Positions 17,889-26,305 of a stretch of 64,000 nucleotides of DNA are shown in pieces. The notes beneath the pieces are model-generated. The model saw nothing but the letters and a program-made list of their open reading frames with translations, searched no databases and had not been told where the DNA came from. The DNA lies in assembly GCA_002773795.1 (NCBI GenBank), contig PFAD01000018.1, forward strand, positions 1,865 to 65,864, read 5' to 3'. This DNA is from Chlamydiae bacterium CG10_big_fil_rev_8_21_14_0_10_42_34 (GTDB lineage: Bacteria; Chlamydiota; Chlamydiia; Chlamydiales; SM23-39). Both the position numbers and the translations under genes were made by a program. Position 1 is the stretch's first letter. Every line of letters begins with the position of its first letter.

Positions 17889-20800
17889 CTAATTTCCTAT
17901 TAAAACTTGTTCTCCTGCAGTAAGTATAACATTTCCAGTTCCACTTGAAATTGTACTTGTATCTAAAAGAGAAATACTATGATCTGTAACGCTTAAAGTA
18001 ATAGTCCCTGTTCCTGTTGTTGTCAGAGTTGCGCCCCCACTTAAGGTTAGATTCCCACTCATATTATTTGTTTTTTCAGGATCGCTTAAAATTGAAAAAG
18101 AAAGACTGCCGCCTTGTCCATCAATCGTAATTCCAGTATTGATCGTCAAAACTGCCGTTCCAGAACTTCGGCTCGAATCGATAACCCCACCAGAGAGAGA
18201 ATCATTTGCAATAACTATTAAATTTGCCCCGCCTGTTGTGATATCTGCATTAATAAAGGCGCTTCTTCCTGCGCTTAAAGTCAAATTTCCCGTATTGTAA
18301 CTTACGGCATCTGTAACTGTAATATCGAGATTTGCCTGGAAATTGACAGCTGTTCCAGTAGCCAAAGTAGATGTAACAAAGCTTGGAGAAACTGTGAAGT
18401 TTTGATCGAAGGCTAAAGAATAGGCCAAGTTAGGGGCCACAGTTCTTGCAATTCCTATTCGCACTACCTCTTCTCCTCCTGTGTAACCTGTTGGGAAAGG
18501 ACATACAAATGTAGAATTGATCGCTGTATTGTCAACGGGACTAATCAGGCCACTATTGGCAACTCCGCCTACAACACTATTTCCAGTAGAGACCGTTCCG
18601 GTGGTTCCTACGATCCCGTTACATACAGTCACAGCACCTGCATTTGCTGTAGCTCCATTATCCCAATTGACACTCGTTACTAGATAATCACCTGTTGATA
18701 GTGCTACAATTCCATTGATAGGGGCTTCTACATCATTTTTAGACTGACTAACCCGATCATTTGCAGTTGTTCCTATCAAACTATTTGCACTCGAAACAGT
18801 TCCCGTTGTTCCGGTAATTCCGTTACACCAGGTAGCAGCCCCCACGTTCGAGGTTCCCCCATTATCCCAAAGCGGGCTTCCGATAACATAATTATCGTTC
18901 ACCAAAACAGTGCAATAAGTTCCCACTCCATCGCTTGCTGTAGAACCAATTAAGCTGTTTACGGAAGTTACAGCTCCAGTTGCTGCAGCACTTCCATCTC
19001 GCCATGTAGCAGCCCCCACGTTCGAGGTTCCCCCATTATCCCAAAGCGGGCTCAGCACTACATAGTTTCCTGAGGCCAAAGCGGCCGCTCCTCCGCTCCC
19101 CACTTGATTATTTGCTGTTGCCCCGAAGGTACTATTTGCTGTTGTTACAGTTCCACTTATACCAACTGTTCCATCACCCCACGTCACAGCTCCCGCATTG
19201 CTAGTTCCCCCATTATCCCAATTAGGACTCAACACTACATAGTTGCCGTTTGTAAGCGCAGTTCCCCCTCCGCTTCCCACTTGATCGCTTGCTGTAGAGC
19301 CGATCAAACTATTTGATAAGCCGATCGTGCCAAAAACACCTAAACTTCCATCAGCCCATGTCGCAGCCCCCACATTGCTAGTCCCCCCATCATCCCAGTT
19401 GGGGCTAAATACAATATAATTGCCATTTGTTAAAGCAAGTCCCCCTCCACTTCCCACTTGATCGTTTGCTGTAGAGCCGATCAAGCTATTTGACGAACTA
19501 ATGACACTTGAAACACCTAAGGTACCATCGCCCCATGTCGCAGCACCAGCATCAGCAACTCCCCCATTGTCCCAAAGAGGGCTTAAAATGACATAATTGC
19601 CATTTTCTAATGCAATGATCCCGCCAGAACCAATTCGATCAGAAGCTGTAACACCTATAATGCTATTTGATGAGGTGATCGCACCAACAGTTCCTTTTAT
19701 CCCGCTCCCCCAAGTAACAGCTCCTACATCAGCGGTAGATCCATCATCCCAAAATGTGCTTACAATTACATAGTTCCCATTTGACAGTGCAGTCACCCCA
19801 CCACTGCCCACATTATCACCAGTACTTGATCCCACTAAACTATTTGTAATTGAAACGATCCCATTTGTCCCTCTCGCCCCATTTCCAAAAGTCACGGCCC
19901 CTGCACCCGCAAAAGTTCCTTCTGAAGTAACCCTTGACCAGTGAGGAGTATACGTTACATAGTTCCCATTCGTTAATGCAACTATACTCGTACCTACTTG
20001 GTCGGCATTAGTAGAACCAACGAGACTATTAATTGAAGAAATTGTTCCATAAGTCCCCTTGTAGCCATTTCCCCATGTCGCCGCACCTACCGCAAGACCC
20101 GAAGGATTGGTCCAGAAACTTTTTATTACATAGTTCCCATTTGTTAACGCAACCCCTTCAGCACCAACAAGATCACCTGCAGTCGAACCAATCAAACTAT
20201 TATCAACAGAAACAGTACCCGATACTCCATCGATTCCGCTCGACCAAGTAGCCGCACCCGCTTGAGCTAAGACGCTAGGAAGAACCCGGTCCCAATTAGG
20301 CGAAAGGATTACAAAGTTGCCATTTGTGAGAGGCCTTATACCTCCACCTACTTGATCGGCTAAAGTAGATCCAGTAATCATGCTAATCAGTCCCCCTGTT
20401 AAGCCGTCGTATAGAAAAACAGCACCCGAACTAGTCGCTGCGAAACTGTCTCCTGGCTTTGAAACCACAATATTCCCATTTACAAGTACTTCGACAAATT
20501 CGCCGAAACCGGTTCCTGATCCTGAATTAGGATCGACAAGCAAATAATTTGGCCAAGATCCACCAGAAATTGCAATTGTAATATTCAATGGATCGAATAA
20601 AACTTCGCCTCCAACGCCCGCATCGGTCCCTCCTATCTGGATGAGTTCCTCTTTCCCAGATACTTCAATGAATCCACCACTTCTTGCAGACACCGTTGCA
20701 AGATTTCTGGTGACTCCATCTGACCAGATAATGACCCTCCCCCCTTTTTCTCCACCGTCTGCATGAATTTGTGTTGAAGTGGTTAAAAGAACATTTTTTG

Positions 20801-22034
20801 CGTTGTAAATAGATGGATTTTTCCCTTGAAAATCGCCACCAATTAAGATTTGTCCTCCGAACTTTGTTCCACTTGCGTCCAAATTTGCTGCAGCTAAAGT
20901 GAGATCATCTCCTAAAAGAGTTAAGTTCCCTCCAACTTCTCCTTGTGCTGTATAAGATCCTGATGTGAAAAGATGAGAGGCAAATTGGGAAATAGATCCG
21001 CCGACAGTTCCATTGGCTGAAAATGAAGCAGATGCCGTTTCTATCAGAGTTTTCTCAATACTTATAGAAATGGATCCCCCAGGGCCGCTGACTCCATCTG
21101 CATAACATTGTGCATTATTTAGAAGCTTGGGAGCTTTAATCTGAATGTGGCCACCACTTGGACCCGAAACATCCAGAACTCCGTGTAGATACAAGGGACT
21201 TTCCCCTTCCTGTAATATTGTAATTTCACCATTTGGAGCTTTTAGGTGTGCATTCGATCCAACTGTTGAAAACTCCCCTTTATTCGACAAAAGAATTTTC
21301 CCGCCTTCTTCTAAAAGAGTAATTTCTCCATCTTGTTCTAGTGCGAAAGAGGAGCAGCTATCTGCTTGTATATAGGCATTTAATGCCTCTATTTCCCCTG
21401 AGTTTTCAATACGCGAAGAGCAAAGATCGGCACTTAAGTTAATTAATGGGCATGATTTTGGTTTTAATAGAATTTCAGTTCCGGCACTTAAAGACACATC
21501 CCCTTTGGCAGCGCTTAATACTCCTTTTTGCTCAATTTTGCGAGCAATAAGAAAAATATCACCGCTTTTCGCTCTAATTGTCCCTAGTTGAACTAAATTT
21601 GCCTCCGAATCACCTATACACAACAGCTCATTTCCTTGGGAAAAATCAGCATTAGAAATATCTAAGGTCGATGCTAAAAATGAAGAGGTATCAACAACGG
21701 CCTTTTCCCCGAAGATGATTCCTGAAGGATTGATGAGATAAACTTTTCCATTAGCCTGTAAATTGCCATATATTTCACTTAGATTAGGTCCTGTAACACG
21801 ATTTAAAACGGAAGCAATTTCTGATGGTTGAAAAAATTGAACCGTCTCTCCTTCTCGAATTGAAAAAGAATCCCACTCTAGGATCGATCGATCCGTCGCT
21901 GTAATTTCGCATAATTGAGATGCACTTTTGAGTTCTACATCTCCAGAAACAACCGAGAGGTTTTCAGGACCCGCCGAAATTACACCTATAGAAAAAATCA
22001 AGTAGATAGCTACATATACATTACCAATTGTCAT
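17889..22034 (-). CDS. Large TpsA-type exoprotein (filamentous haemagglutinin family) with DUF5650-like repeats
   Basis: A secreted, probably surface-attached beta-helical adhesin and partner of the adjacent TpsB. I place the start at the ATG at 22034 (MTIGNVYVAIYLIFSIGVIS, a signal peptide), giving 1381 residues; the frame is open 46 codons further upstream inside the sulfotransferase gene, without signal features. Residues about 20-140 are the TPS secretion domain with the landmark VYLINPSGIIFGEKAVVDTS. Residues about 140-480 are beta-helix-like, Gly/Ser rich. About 510-1150 holds ten or eleven repeats (listed separately). The C-terminus is again beta-rich. The start overlaps the sulfotransferase stop by 14 bases, so translation is coupled. 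Confidence 0.9.
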   Translation of the reverse strand: MTIGNVYVAIYLIFSIGVISAGPENLSVVSGDVELKSASQLCEITATDRSILEWDSFSIREGETVQFFQPSEIASVLNRVTGPNLSEIYGNLQANGKVYLINPSGIIFGEKAVVDTSSFLASTLDISNADFSQGNELLCIGDSEANLVQLGTIRAKSGDIFLIARKIEQKGVLSAAKGDVSLSAGTEILLKPKSCPLINLSADLCSSRIENSGEIEALNAYIQADSCSSFALEQDGEITLLEEGGKILLSNKGEFSTVGSNAHLKAPNGEITILQEGESPLYLHGVLDVSGPSGGHIQIKAPKLLNNAQCYADGVSGPGGSISISIEKTLIETASASFSANGTVGGSISQFASHLFTSGSYTAQGEVGGNLTLLGDDLTLAAANLDASGTKFGGQILIGGDFQGKNPSIYNAKNVLLTTSTQIHADGGEKGGRVIIWSDGVTRNLATVSARSGGFIEVSGKEELIQIGGTDAGVGGEVLFDPLNITIAISGGSWPNYLLVDPNSGSGTGFGEFVEVLVNGNIVVSKPGDSFAATSSGAVFLYDGLTGGLISMITGSTLADQVGGGIRPLTNGNFVILSPNWDRVLPSVLAQAGAATWSSGIDGVSGTVSVDNSLIGSTAGDLVGAEGVALTNGNYVIKSFWTNPSGLAVGAATWGNGYKGTYGTISSINSLVGSTNADQVGTSIVALTNGNYVTYTPHWSRVTSEGTFAGAGAVTFGNGARGTNGIVSITNSLVGSSTGDNVGSGGVTALSNGNYVIVSTFWDDGSTADVGAVTWGSGIKGTVGAITSSNSIIGVTASDRIGSGGIIALENGNYVILSPLWDNGGVADAGAATWGDGTLGVSSVISSSNSLIGSTANDQVGSGGGLALTNGNYIVFSPNWDDGGTSNVGAATWADGSLGVFGTIGLSNSLIGSTASDQVGSGGGTALTNGNYVVLSPNWDNGGTSNAGAVTWGDGTVGISGTVTTANSTFGATANNQVGSGGAAALASGNYVVLSPLWDNGGTSNVGAATWRDGSAAATGAVTSVNSLIGSTASDGVGTYCTVLVNDNYVIGSPLWDNGGTSNVGAATWCNGITGTTGTVSSANSLIGTTANDRVSQSKNDVEAPINGIVALSTGDYLVTSVNWDNGATANAGAVTVCNGIVGTTGTVSTGNSVVGGVANSGLISPVDNTAINSTFVCPFPTGYTGGEEVVRIGIARTVAPNLAYSLAFDQNFTVSPSFVTSTLATGTAVNFQANLDITVTDAVSYNTGNLTLSAGRSAFINADITTGGANLIVIANDSLSGGVIDSSRSSGTAVLTINTGITIDGQGGSLSFSILSDPEKTNNMSGNLTLSGGATLTTTGTGTITLSVTDHSISLLDTSTISSGTGNVILTAGEQVLIGN
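18560..20490 (-). repeat. Ten to eleven tandem DUF5650-like protein repeats in the TpsA exoprotein
   Basis: The unit is about 56-60 residues with pattern NSLIGST-x-x-DQVGSGG, then ALTNGNYVVLSPNWDNGG and AGAATWGDGT-x-G-x-x-G. The conserved core NGNYVV(L/I)SP-x-W-D can be counted ten times plus one degenerate first copy. At DNA level a 47-base segment is identical at 18832-18878 and 19006-19052, so part of the array duplicated or converted recently. Confidence 0.85.
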
Positions 22035-22839
22035 CTTTTTCGTATCCCAATGCAATGAGGCTTGCGCCCAAGCGTGCTTTAAAAGCCTGCTTATGTTCTT
22101 CTTTAAATACTTTTCTCCACCCACCCGTTTCCCCCTCGCGGAATGTTCTATTATAACCATAAGAATCCCCATAAATCACATCTGCAATCCTTTGAGCTGA
22201 TTCATCTAACAGAGGAACACCAATGTGTTTTGCAATTTTCTCAATTGTTTTCAATTGAGCATCTCTTGTCCCGCCTCCTTTAGGTCCTACCAAATCTTCA
22301 TACCTACAAACTAAAACACTAGGGTCAGAACAGAACTGCACTGCTTGAGGAGCTGCTTTGGGAAGGCTCAACTGAACATTGATTTTCCAGTTGGAGAGTT
22401 CATAATCTTGATTGATTACATAAAGAAGTTGTTCATCAAAAGAGAGGTCTTTAAATTTCTGCAATTTTTCCTCATCTTCACTAAACTCATCTGGCCATCC
22501 CCTTTTTATAATTTGATGAACAGCAGAGACGGCAACATCGCGAAGATCTCGAATTCCAACAATCTTTTTCAAGTCAGTCTGGCGAGAATAGAAATCCAAA
22601 AGCTCATTGGAAAGGCAAAAATGGGTCCAGAGAAACCGACGTTGTGAATGGATAACACCAATATGAGAAGGAACTGTATGCCATTTCTCCCTGAATTCCG
22701 TCATGAGGTGAATGGTCTTCATGATTAGGTGAGAGCCAGACTTTGCTATCGTAAAGAGTGCGATCGGTTCGGGATCAGACTGTGGAACAAGAGATGCAAA
22801 AGAGCACAAGGGAAGGAGTAAGAAGATAAAAAAACGCAT
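22021..22839 (-). CDS. Sulfotransferase (PAPS-dependent, Sulfotransfer_1 type) with signal peptide
   Basis: Transfers sulfate from PAPS to a hydroxyl or amine acceptor. It has 272 residues from the ATG at 22839 (AAAGAGG lies 5 bases upstream; an in-frame GTG at 22845 lies too close to that site). The first 15 residues, MRFFIFLLLPLCSFA, are a clear signal peptide. The 5'-phosphosulfate-binding loop is TIAKSGSHLIMKTI near 30-43, the 3'-phosphate-binding segment is IRDLRDVAVSAVH, and the C-terminal PAPS-contact motif appears as FREGETGGWRKVF. Bacterial sulfotransferases of this fold are usually cytosolic. It is the first gene of the TPS operon, overlapping tpsA by 14 bases. The acceptor is unknown; the TpsA partner or host glycans are guesses. 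Confidence 0.85.
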   Translation of the reverse strand: MRFFIFLLLPLCSFASLVPQSDPEPIALFTIAKSGSHLIMKTIHLMTEFREKWHTVPSHIGVIHSQRRFLWTHFCLSNELLDFYSRQTDLKKIVGIRDLRDVAVSAVHQIIKRGWPDEFSEDEEKLQKFKDLSFDEQLLYVINQDYELSNWKINVQLSLPKAAPQAVQFCSDPSVLVCRYEDLVGPKGGGTRDAQLKTIEKIAKHIGVPLLDESAQRIADVIYGDSYGYNRTFREGETGGWRKVFKEEHKQAFKARLGASLIALGYEKDDNW

Positions 22840-22870
22840 TGCCACCTCTTTAGGTTAAAAAGATGGCAAT

Positions 22871-22897
22871 CTTATAGATTTTTTATGTAACAGTCAA
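22871..22897 (-). promoter_or_regulatory. Candidate promoter of the sulfotransferase-TPS operon
   Basis: On the minus strand TTGACT (22897-22892) and TATAAG (22876-22871) each match the consensus at five of six positions but are only 15 bases apart. They lie in the 62-base gap between clpP and the sulfotransferase start, about 32 bases before the start codon. Confidence 0.4.
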
Positions 22898-22901
22898 AAA
22901 A

Positions 22902-23504
22902 TTACTTGAGGAACTCATCTACGTCACTCATCGAGTTGACGATTTTATCGAGTAGACCGAATTGAAGAGCTTCTTCCGCAGACATCCAATTATCGCGGTT
23001 AATCGCTTTTTCAATCGCTTTTTCATCTTTTCCTGTAGCCTCAACATAAACGCTAACAATTTGAGCGCGTGTTTTTAGCATCTCTTTCGCCTGAATTTCG
23101 AGATCTGTTGCCTGACCACGAATGACGCCACCTATCAAAGGTTGGTGGATCATGATCCGTGCGTTGGGAGTTGCAAGTCTTTTGCCTTTCCCAGAAACCA
23201 AACTCAAAAGAGATCCCATTGAAGCAGCAAGACCCGTTACTAGGGTGACTACTGGAGATGAGAGCATCTTGATTTGGTCCCAAATGGCAAAGCCAGAATC
23301 GACAGAACCACCCGGCGAATTGATGATGAAAAGGATCGGCTTGCCTGGCGCTAGATGGTCTAGATACCAAAGCTTACGGATAATGTCTTTCGCGCTATCA
23401 GAGTCGACCGCATCCGAGAGAAAAATACGACGTTTTTCTAGTAGAGCTTGATCTAATTTATCATTAACAAATTTTGGTTTATCTTCATGAGCAGCTTCTG
23501 GCAT
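22902..23504 (-). CDS. clpP: ATP-dependent Clp protease proteolytic subunit (ClpP1-like)
   Basis: A barrel-forming serine protease that degrades proteins fed by ClpX or ClpC. At 200 residues it is normal length. The catalytic Ser is in [12 protein letters not shown], the His in ARIMIHQP and the Asp in the TDLEIQAKE region. [19 protein letters not shown] is the oxyanion/handle segment. It lies just downstream of glyA on the same strand, as in Chlamydia, where clpP occurs as two paralogues; this corresponds to the copy next to glyA. Confidence 0.95.
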   Translation of the reverse strand: MPEAAHEDKPKFVNDKLDQALLEKRRIFLSDAVDSDSAKDIIRKLWYLDHLAPGKPILFIINSPGGSVDSGFAIWDQIKMLSSPVVTLVTGLAASMGSLLSLVSGKGKRLATPNARIMIHQPLIGGVIRGQATDLEIQAKEMLKTRAQIVSVYVEATGKDEKAIEKAINRDNWMSAEEALQFGLLDKIVNSMSDVDEFLK

Positions 23505-23545
23505 ATTTGTCTCCCTTTTACCCTATTTTCACTGTCAGCCTATTT

Positions 23546-25063
23546 TTAGTCGACCACAAGCTCGGGGTAAAGCGGAAAATCTTTCAACATATCCGCAACT
23601 CGAGCTCTAGATTTTTCTAAAATCGGGGCAGGAACATCGGTTTTTGCCTTTGATAGCCCCCCTGTTTTGGCATCTGGCGCAGCTTTTGCATTTTTCAAAA
23701 GCTCATAAATAATTGAAGCAATTTCTTTCATTTGAGCCTCCTTCATCCCAAGCGTTGTGACGGCAGGTGTCCCAATCCGAACGCCAGAAGTATACCAAGC
23801 TCCATTTACATCATGGGGAATTGAATTGCGATTGACGGTCAAGCTCGCCTTTCTTAAAAGCATCTCAGCTTGCCGCCCTGTTAAATTGAACGATTTCGCA
23901 ACATCCATCACTAAAAGATGATTATCCGTGCCACCCGTCAAAATTTCTGCCCCCAAATTCATCAATTCAGAAGCAAGGGCTCTGCAATTATCAACAATTT
24001 GGTGAGCGTACTTACTAAACTCAGGAGTTGCCGCTTCCTTAAATGCGATCGCTTTTGCTGCCATCACATGGGGTAAAGGACCTCCTAAAACAATAGGACA
24101 GCCTTTATTGACCACCTCTTTATACTCATTCGTACAAAGGACAAGTCCACCTCGAGGCCCTCTTAAGGTTTTATGGGTCGTTGTCGTTACGATATGGGCA
24201 AATGGGATTGGATCAAAATTGCCTTTCATCACTTTCCCAGCAACAAGACCTGCAAAGTGGGCCATATCAACCATGAGAACAGCCCCTACGCTATCTGCAA
24301 TTTCTCTCATCTTAGCAAAATCGATCAACCGGGGATAAGCAGAGTAACCGGCGATCAAAATAAGAGGCTTTTCCCTTTTCACTTGATCGCTTAATTTAAC
24401 ATAGTCGATGAGTCCTGTTTTCGGATCGACATCATAGCTGAGCGCCTCGAACATTTTGGCCGAAATATTATGGCGATATCCGTGAGTTAAGTGCCCTCCT
24501 GAACCAAGAGACAGGCCCATGATTTTCTGACTCACAAGCAGCTGGCGAATGCGCTCGTACTCTTCTTTACTCAACTCATCAATACTTTTTTTACCCAACT
24601 TCTCTACTTCTTTAGATTGGACTTTGTGGACCAAAATAGACCAAAAAGCAACTAAGTTAGCATCTGCGCCAGAGTGGGGCTGAACATAGGCATGGTCTGC
24701 ATTAAAGATTTTTTTTGCCCAATCGACGGCAACGCCTTCGATCGAGTCGATATTTTCACACCCAGCATAAAATCGATGACCTACATAGCCTTCGCTATAT
24801 TTATCTGTGAGTAAATTCCCCATTGCAAGCTGAACAGGAAGTGAAGAAAAATTTTCAGATGCGATTAATTTGAGATGAGATCTTTGATCTTTCAGCTCAT
24901 GAACAATCGAATCTGTAATTTCTGGAGACTGAGCTCCAACAGCATCTAAGCTGGCCATAAAAGCGATGGCAGCTGAGGTACGCTTGTTTTCTGGCACTTT
25001 GGTAAAGTAGTTTTTTAAATATGACATTTTTTCACTCTTTATAGGGAAATCTTCTAGTTGCAT
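23546..25063 (-). CDS. glyA: Serine hydroxymethyltransferase
   Basis: A PLP enzyme that interconverts serine and glycine and makes methylene-tetrahydrofolate. The 505-residue length includes the N-terminal extension and internal insertions typical of chlamydial GlyA. Motifs are LIASENFSS, YSEGYVGHRFYAG, VDMAHFAGLVAG, and the PLP lysine in VTTTTHKTLRGPRGG. AGGAG lies 6 bases before the ATG at 25063, favouring this start over a second ATG at 25027 (MSYLKNYF). It is followed by clpP on the same strand. Confidence 0.95.
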   Translation of the reverse strand: MQLEDFPIKSEKMSYLKNYFTKVPENKRTSAAIAFMASLDAVGAQSPEITDSIVHELKDQRSHLKLIASENFSSLPVQLAMGNLLTDKYSEGYVGHRFYAGCENIDSIEGVAVDWAKKIFNADHAYVQPHSGADANLVAFWSILVHKVQSKEVEKLGKKSIDELSKEEYERIRQLLVSQKIMGLSLGSGGHLTHGYRHNISAKMFEALSYDVDPKTGLIDYVKLSDQVKREKPLILIAGYSAYPRLIDFAKMREIADSVGAVLMVDMAHFAGLVAGKVMKGNFDPIPFAHIVTTTTHKTLRGPRGGLVLCTNEYKEVVNKGCPIVLGGPLPHVMAAKAIAFKEAATPEFSKYAHQIVDNCRALASELMNLGAEILTGGTDNHLLVMDVAKSFNLTGRQAEMLLRKASLTVNRNSIPHDVNGAWYTSGVRIGTPAVTTLGMKEAQMKEIASIIYELLKNAKAAPDAKTGGLSKAKTDVPAPILEKSRARVADMLKDFPLYPELVVD

Positions 25064-25084
25064 GGGCCACTCCTGAGGATTTAC

Positions 25085-25114
25085 TTGCGAGATTTAGCTC
25101 ATAAACATTATAGT
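25085..25114 (+). promoter_or_regulatory. Candidate promoter of the CT398-like gene and possibly rnpB
   Basis: TTGCGA at 25085-25090 and TATAGT at 25109-25114 are spaced by 18 bases. Transcription would begin near 25121, leaving a leader of about 33 bases before the ATG at 25154. Confidence 0.4.
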
Positions 25115-25153
25115 ATCCCCAACAATCCTATTATTTTCCAGAGGTTCCAAAAC

Positions 25154-25921
25154 ATGTTGCAAAACCTGAAAGTCATTTTAGATATTCAAGAACTCGATAT
25201 GAAGATGATCCGCCTTATGCGTCTGAAGAAGGAGCGGCTTAAAGAGATCGAGCATATCGATTCGCTGCGCCAAGAGCTTCAGAAGCAGCAGGTTGAAAAA
25301 CAAGACGAGATCGCTGAGCTCAGCCGCACTATCTCCAATCAAGAAGATAAGATAACTGAGATCAAAGAAAGACTCAAAAAGTTAGAAACAAAACAAAATT
25401 CAGTCAAAAAAGTTGATGAATTTAACGCATTGACTCATGAGATGACGACATCTGAGCGCGAAAGAATCGCAACAGAGCAGATCACCTCAGATCTCATCGA
25501 CAAGCGCAACTTAGAAGAAGAGATCCTCGGCAAAATCAAAGAATCGCTTGAACAGTCAGAAGAGAGCAGCCGTAACCTCGAAAACGAGATCAAAGAGAGC
25601 ATCCGCCTTATCAATTTAGAGGGAAGCGATCTAAAAGTGTCTCGCGACGAGATGGCAAAGACTGCTGAACCTGAAGTTCTTCGCATCTATCAGCGCCTTT
25701 TGAATAACAAGAAAGACCGCGTAGTAGTACCTATCGAAAACCGCACATGTTCTGGATGCCATATTGCTCTTACAGCACAACACGAAAACGTTGTCCGTAA
25801 AGGCGAAAGACTCACTTTCTGTGAACATTGCTCTCGCATCCACTACTGGCAAGAGAGTGCAGCGATCGAAGGAACTGCAGTTGCAACAAAACGACGCAGA
25901 CGCAAAGCTGCCGGCGTATAA
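25154..25921 (+). CDS. Coiled-coil zinc-ribbon protein, CT398-like
   Basis: A chlamydia-conserved protein; the C. trachomatis homologue CT398 has been reported to form a coiled-coil hairpin with a zinc ribbon and to interact with sigma-54 and type III secretion parts (from memory). It has 255 residues from the ATG at 25154 (MLQNLKVILDIQELD), with AGAGG 9 bases upstream; the 32 codons before it in frame look untranslated. Residues about 15-175 are an uninterrupted charged coiled coil. The zinc ribbon near the C-terminus has C-x2-C in CSGCHIAL and C-x2-C in FCEHCSRIHYW. The tail ends in a basic cluster KRRRRK. Confidence 0.9.
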   Translation: MLQNLKVILDIQELDMKMIRLMRLKKERLKEIEHIDSLRQELQKQQVEKQDEIAELSRTISNQEDKITEIKERLKKLETKQNSVKKVDEFNALTHEMTTSERERIATEQITSDLIDKRNLEEEILGKIKESLEQSEESSRNLENEIKESIRLINLEGSDLKVSRDEMAKTAEPEVLRIYQRLLNNKKDRVVVPIENRTCSGCHIALTAQHENVVRKGERLTFCEHCSRIHYWQESAAIEGTAVATKRRRRKAAGV

Positions 25922-25927
25922 TTTTTT

Positions 25928-26246
25928 CGGGAAGGCAGGCCATCGCACCTATACAACTAGGTGAGGAAAGTCTGGACTTCACAGGAAAGGATACCAGTTA
26001 ACGGCTGGGCATCGCAAGATGACGGAAAGTGCAACAGAGACTATACCATTAGGTTGAAAAGTTCGAGTTGTAGACTCGATCGCACTCCGGGCAACCGGGG
26101 GCGTTGTAAACCCTATCCGAAGCAAGGTCAAATATGGGGAGCGTATTTCCGCGCGATGACCCCTAAGCTGATCGCTTGAGGGACTTGGTAACAAGTCCCC
26201 TAGAGGAATGATGGCTCACGACAGAATCCGGCTTATCGCCTTCCCG
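25928..26246 (+). ncRNA. rnpB: RNase P RNA
   Basis: The catalytic RNA that trims the 5' ends of tRNA precursors. The terminal stem P1 is visible: CGGGAAGGC at 25928-25936 pairs with GCCTTCCCG at 26238-26246. Universally conserved core segments are present, GAGGAAAGTCTGGAC near the 5' side and ACAGAATCCGGCTTA near the 3' side. At about 320 nucleotides it is slightly short for a bacterial type A RNA but plausible. It starts 6 bases after the CT398-like stop codon and probably shares its transcript. Confidence 0.96.
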
Positions 26247-26256
26247 ATTTTTCTTT

Positions 26257-26284
26257 AAAACGGCCACAAAATGGGACCCGTTTT
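26257..26284 (+). terminator. Possible terminator after rnpB
   Basis: AAAACGG (26257-26263) can pair with CCGTTTT (26278-26284) around a 14-base loop, followed by ATC rather than a pure T run. It is weak, but sits between convergent rnpB and the amino acid transporter. Confidence 0.35.
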
Positions 26285-26305
26285 ATCAAACCTTCTCACT
26301 TTTCT

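Noticed and set aside
18500-20500. CRISPR-like spacing in the tandem repeats of the TpsA gene
   Set aside because: The repeats are about 170-180 bases, translate in one frame to protein modules and have no short palindromic units.
22035-22172. 46-codon N-terminal extension of the TpsA frame
   Set aside because: It lies inside the sulfotransferase gene in another frame, is basic and has no signal peptide; the ATG at 22034 starts a proper signal sequence.
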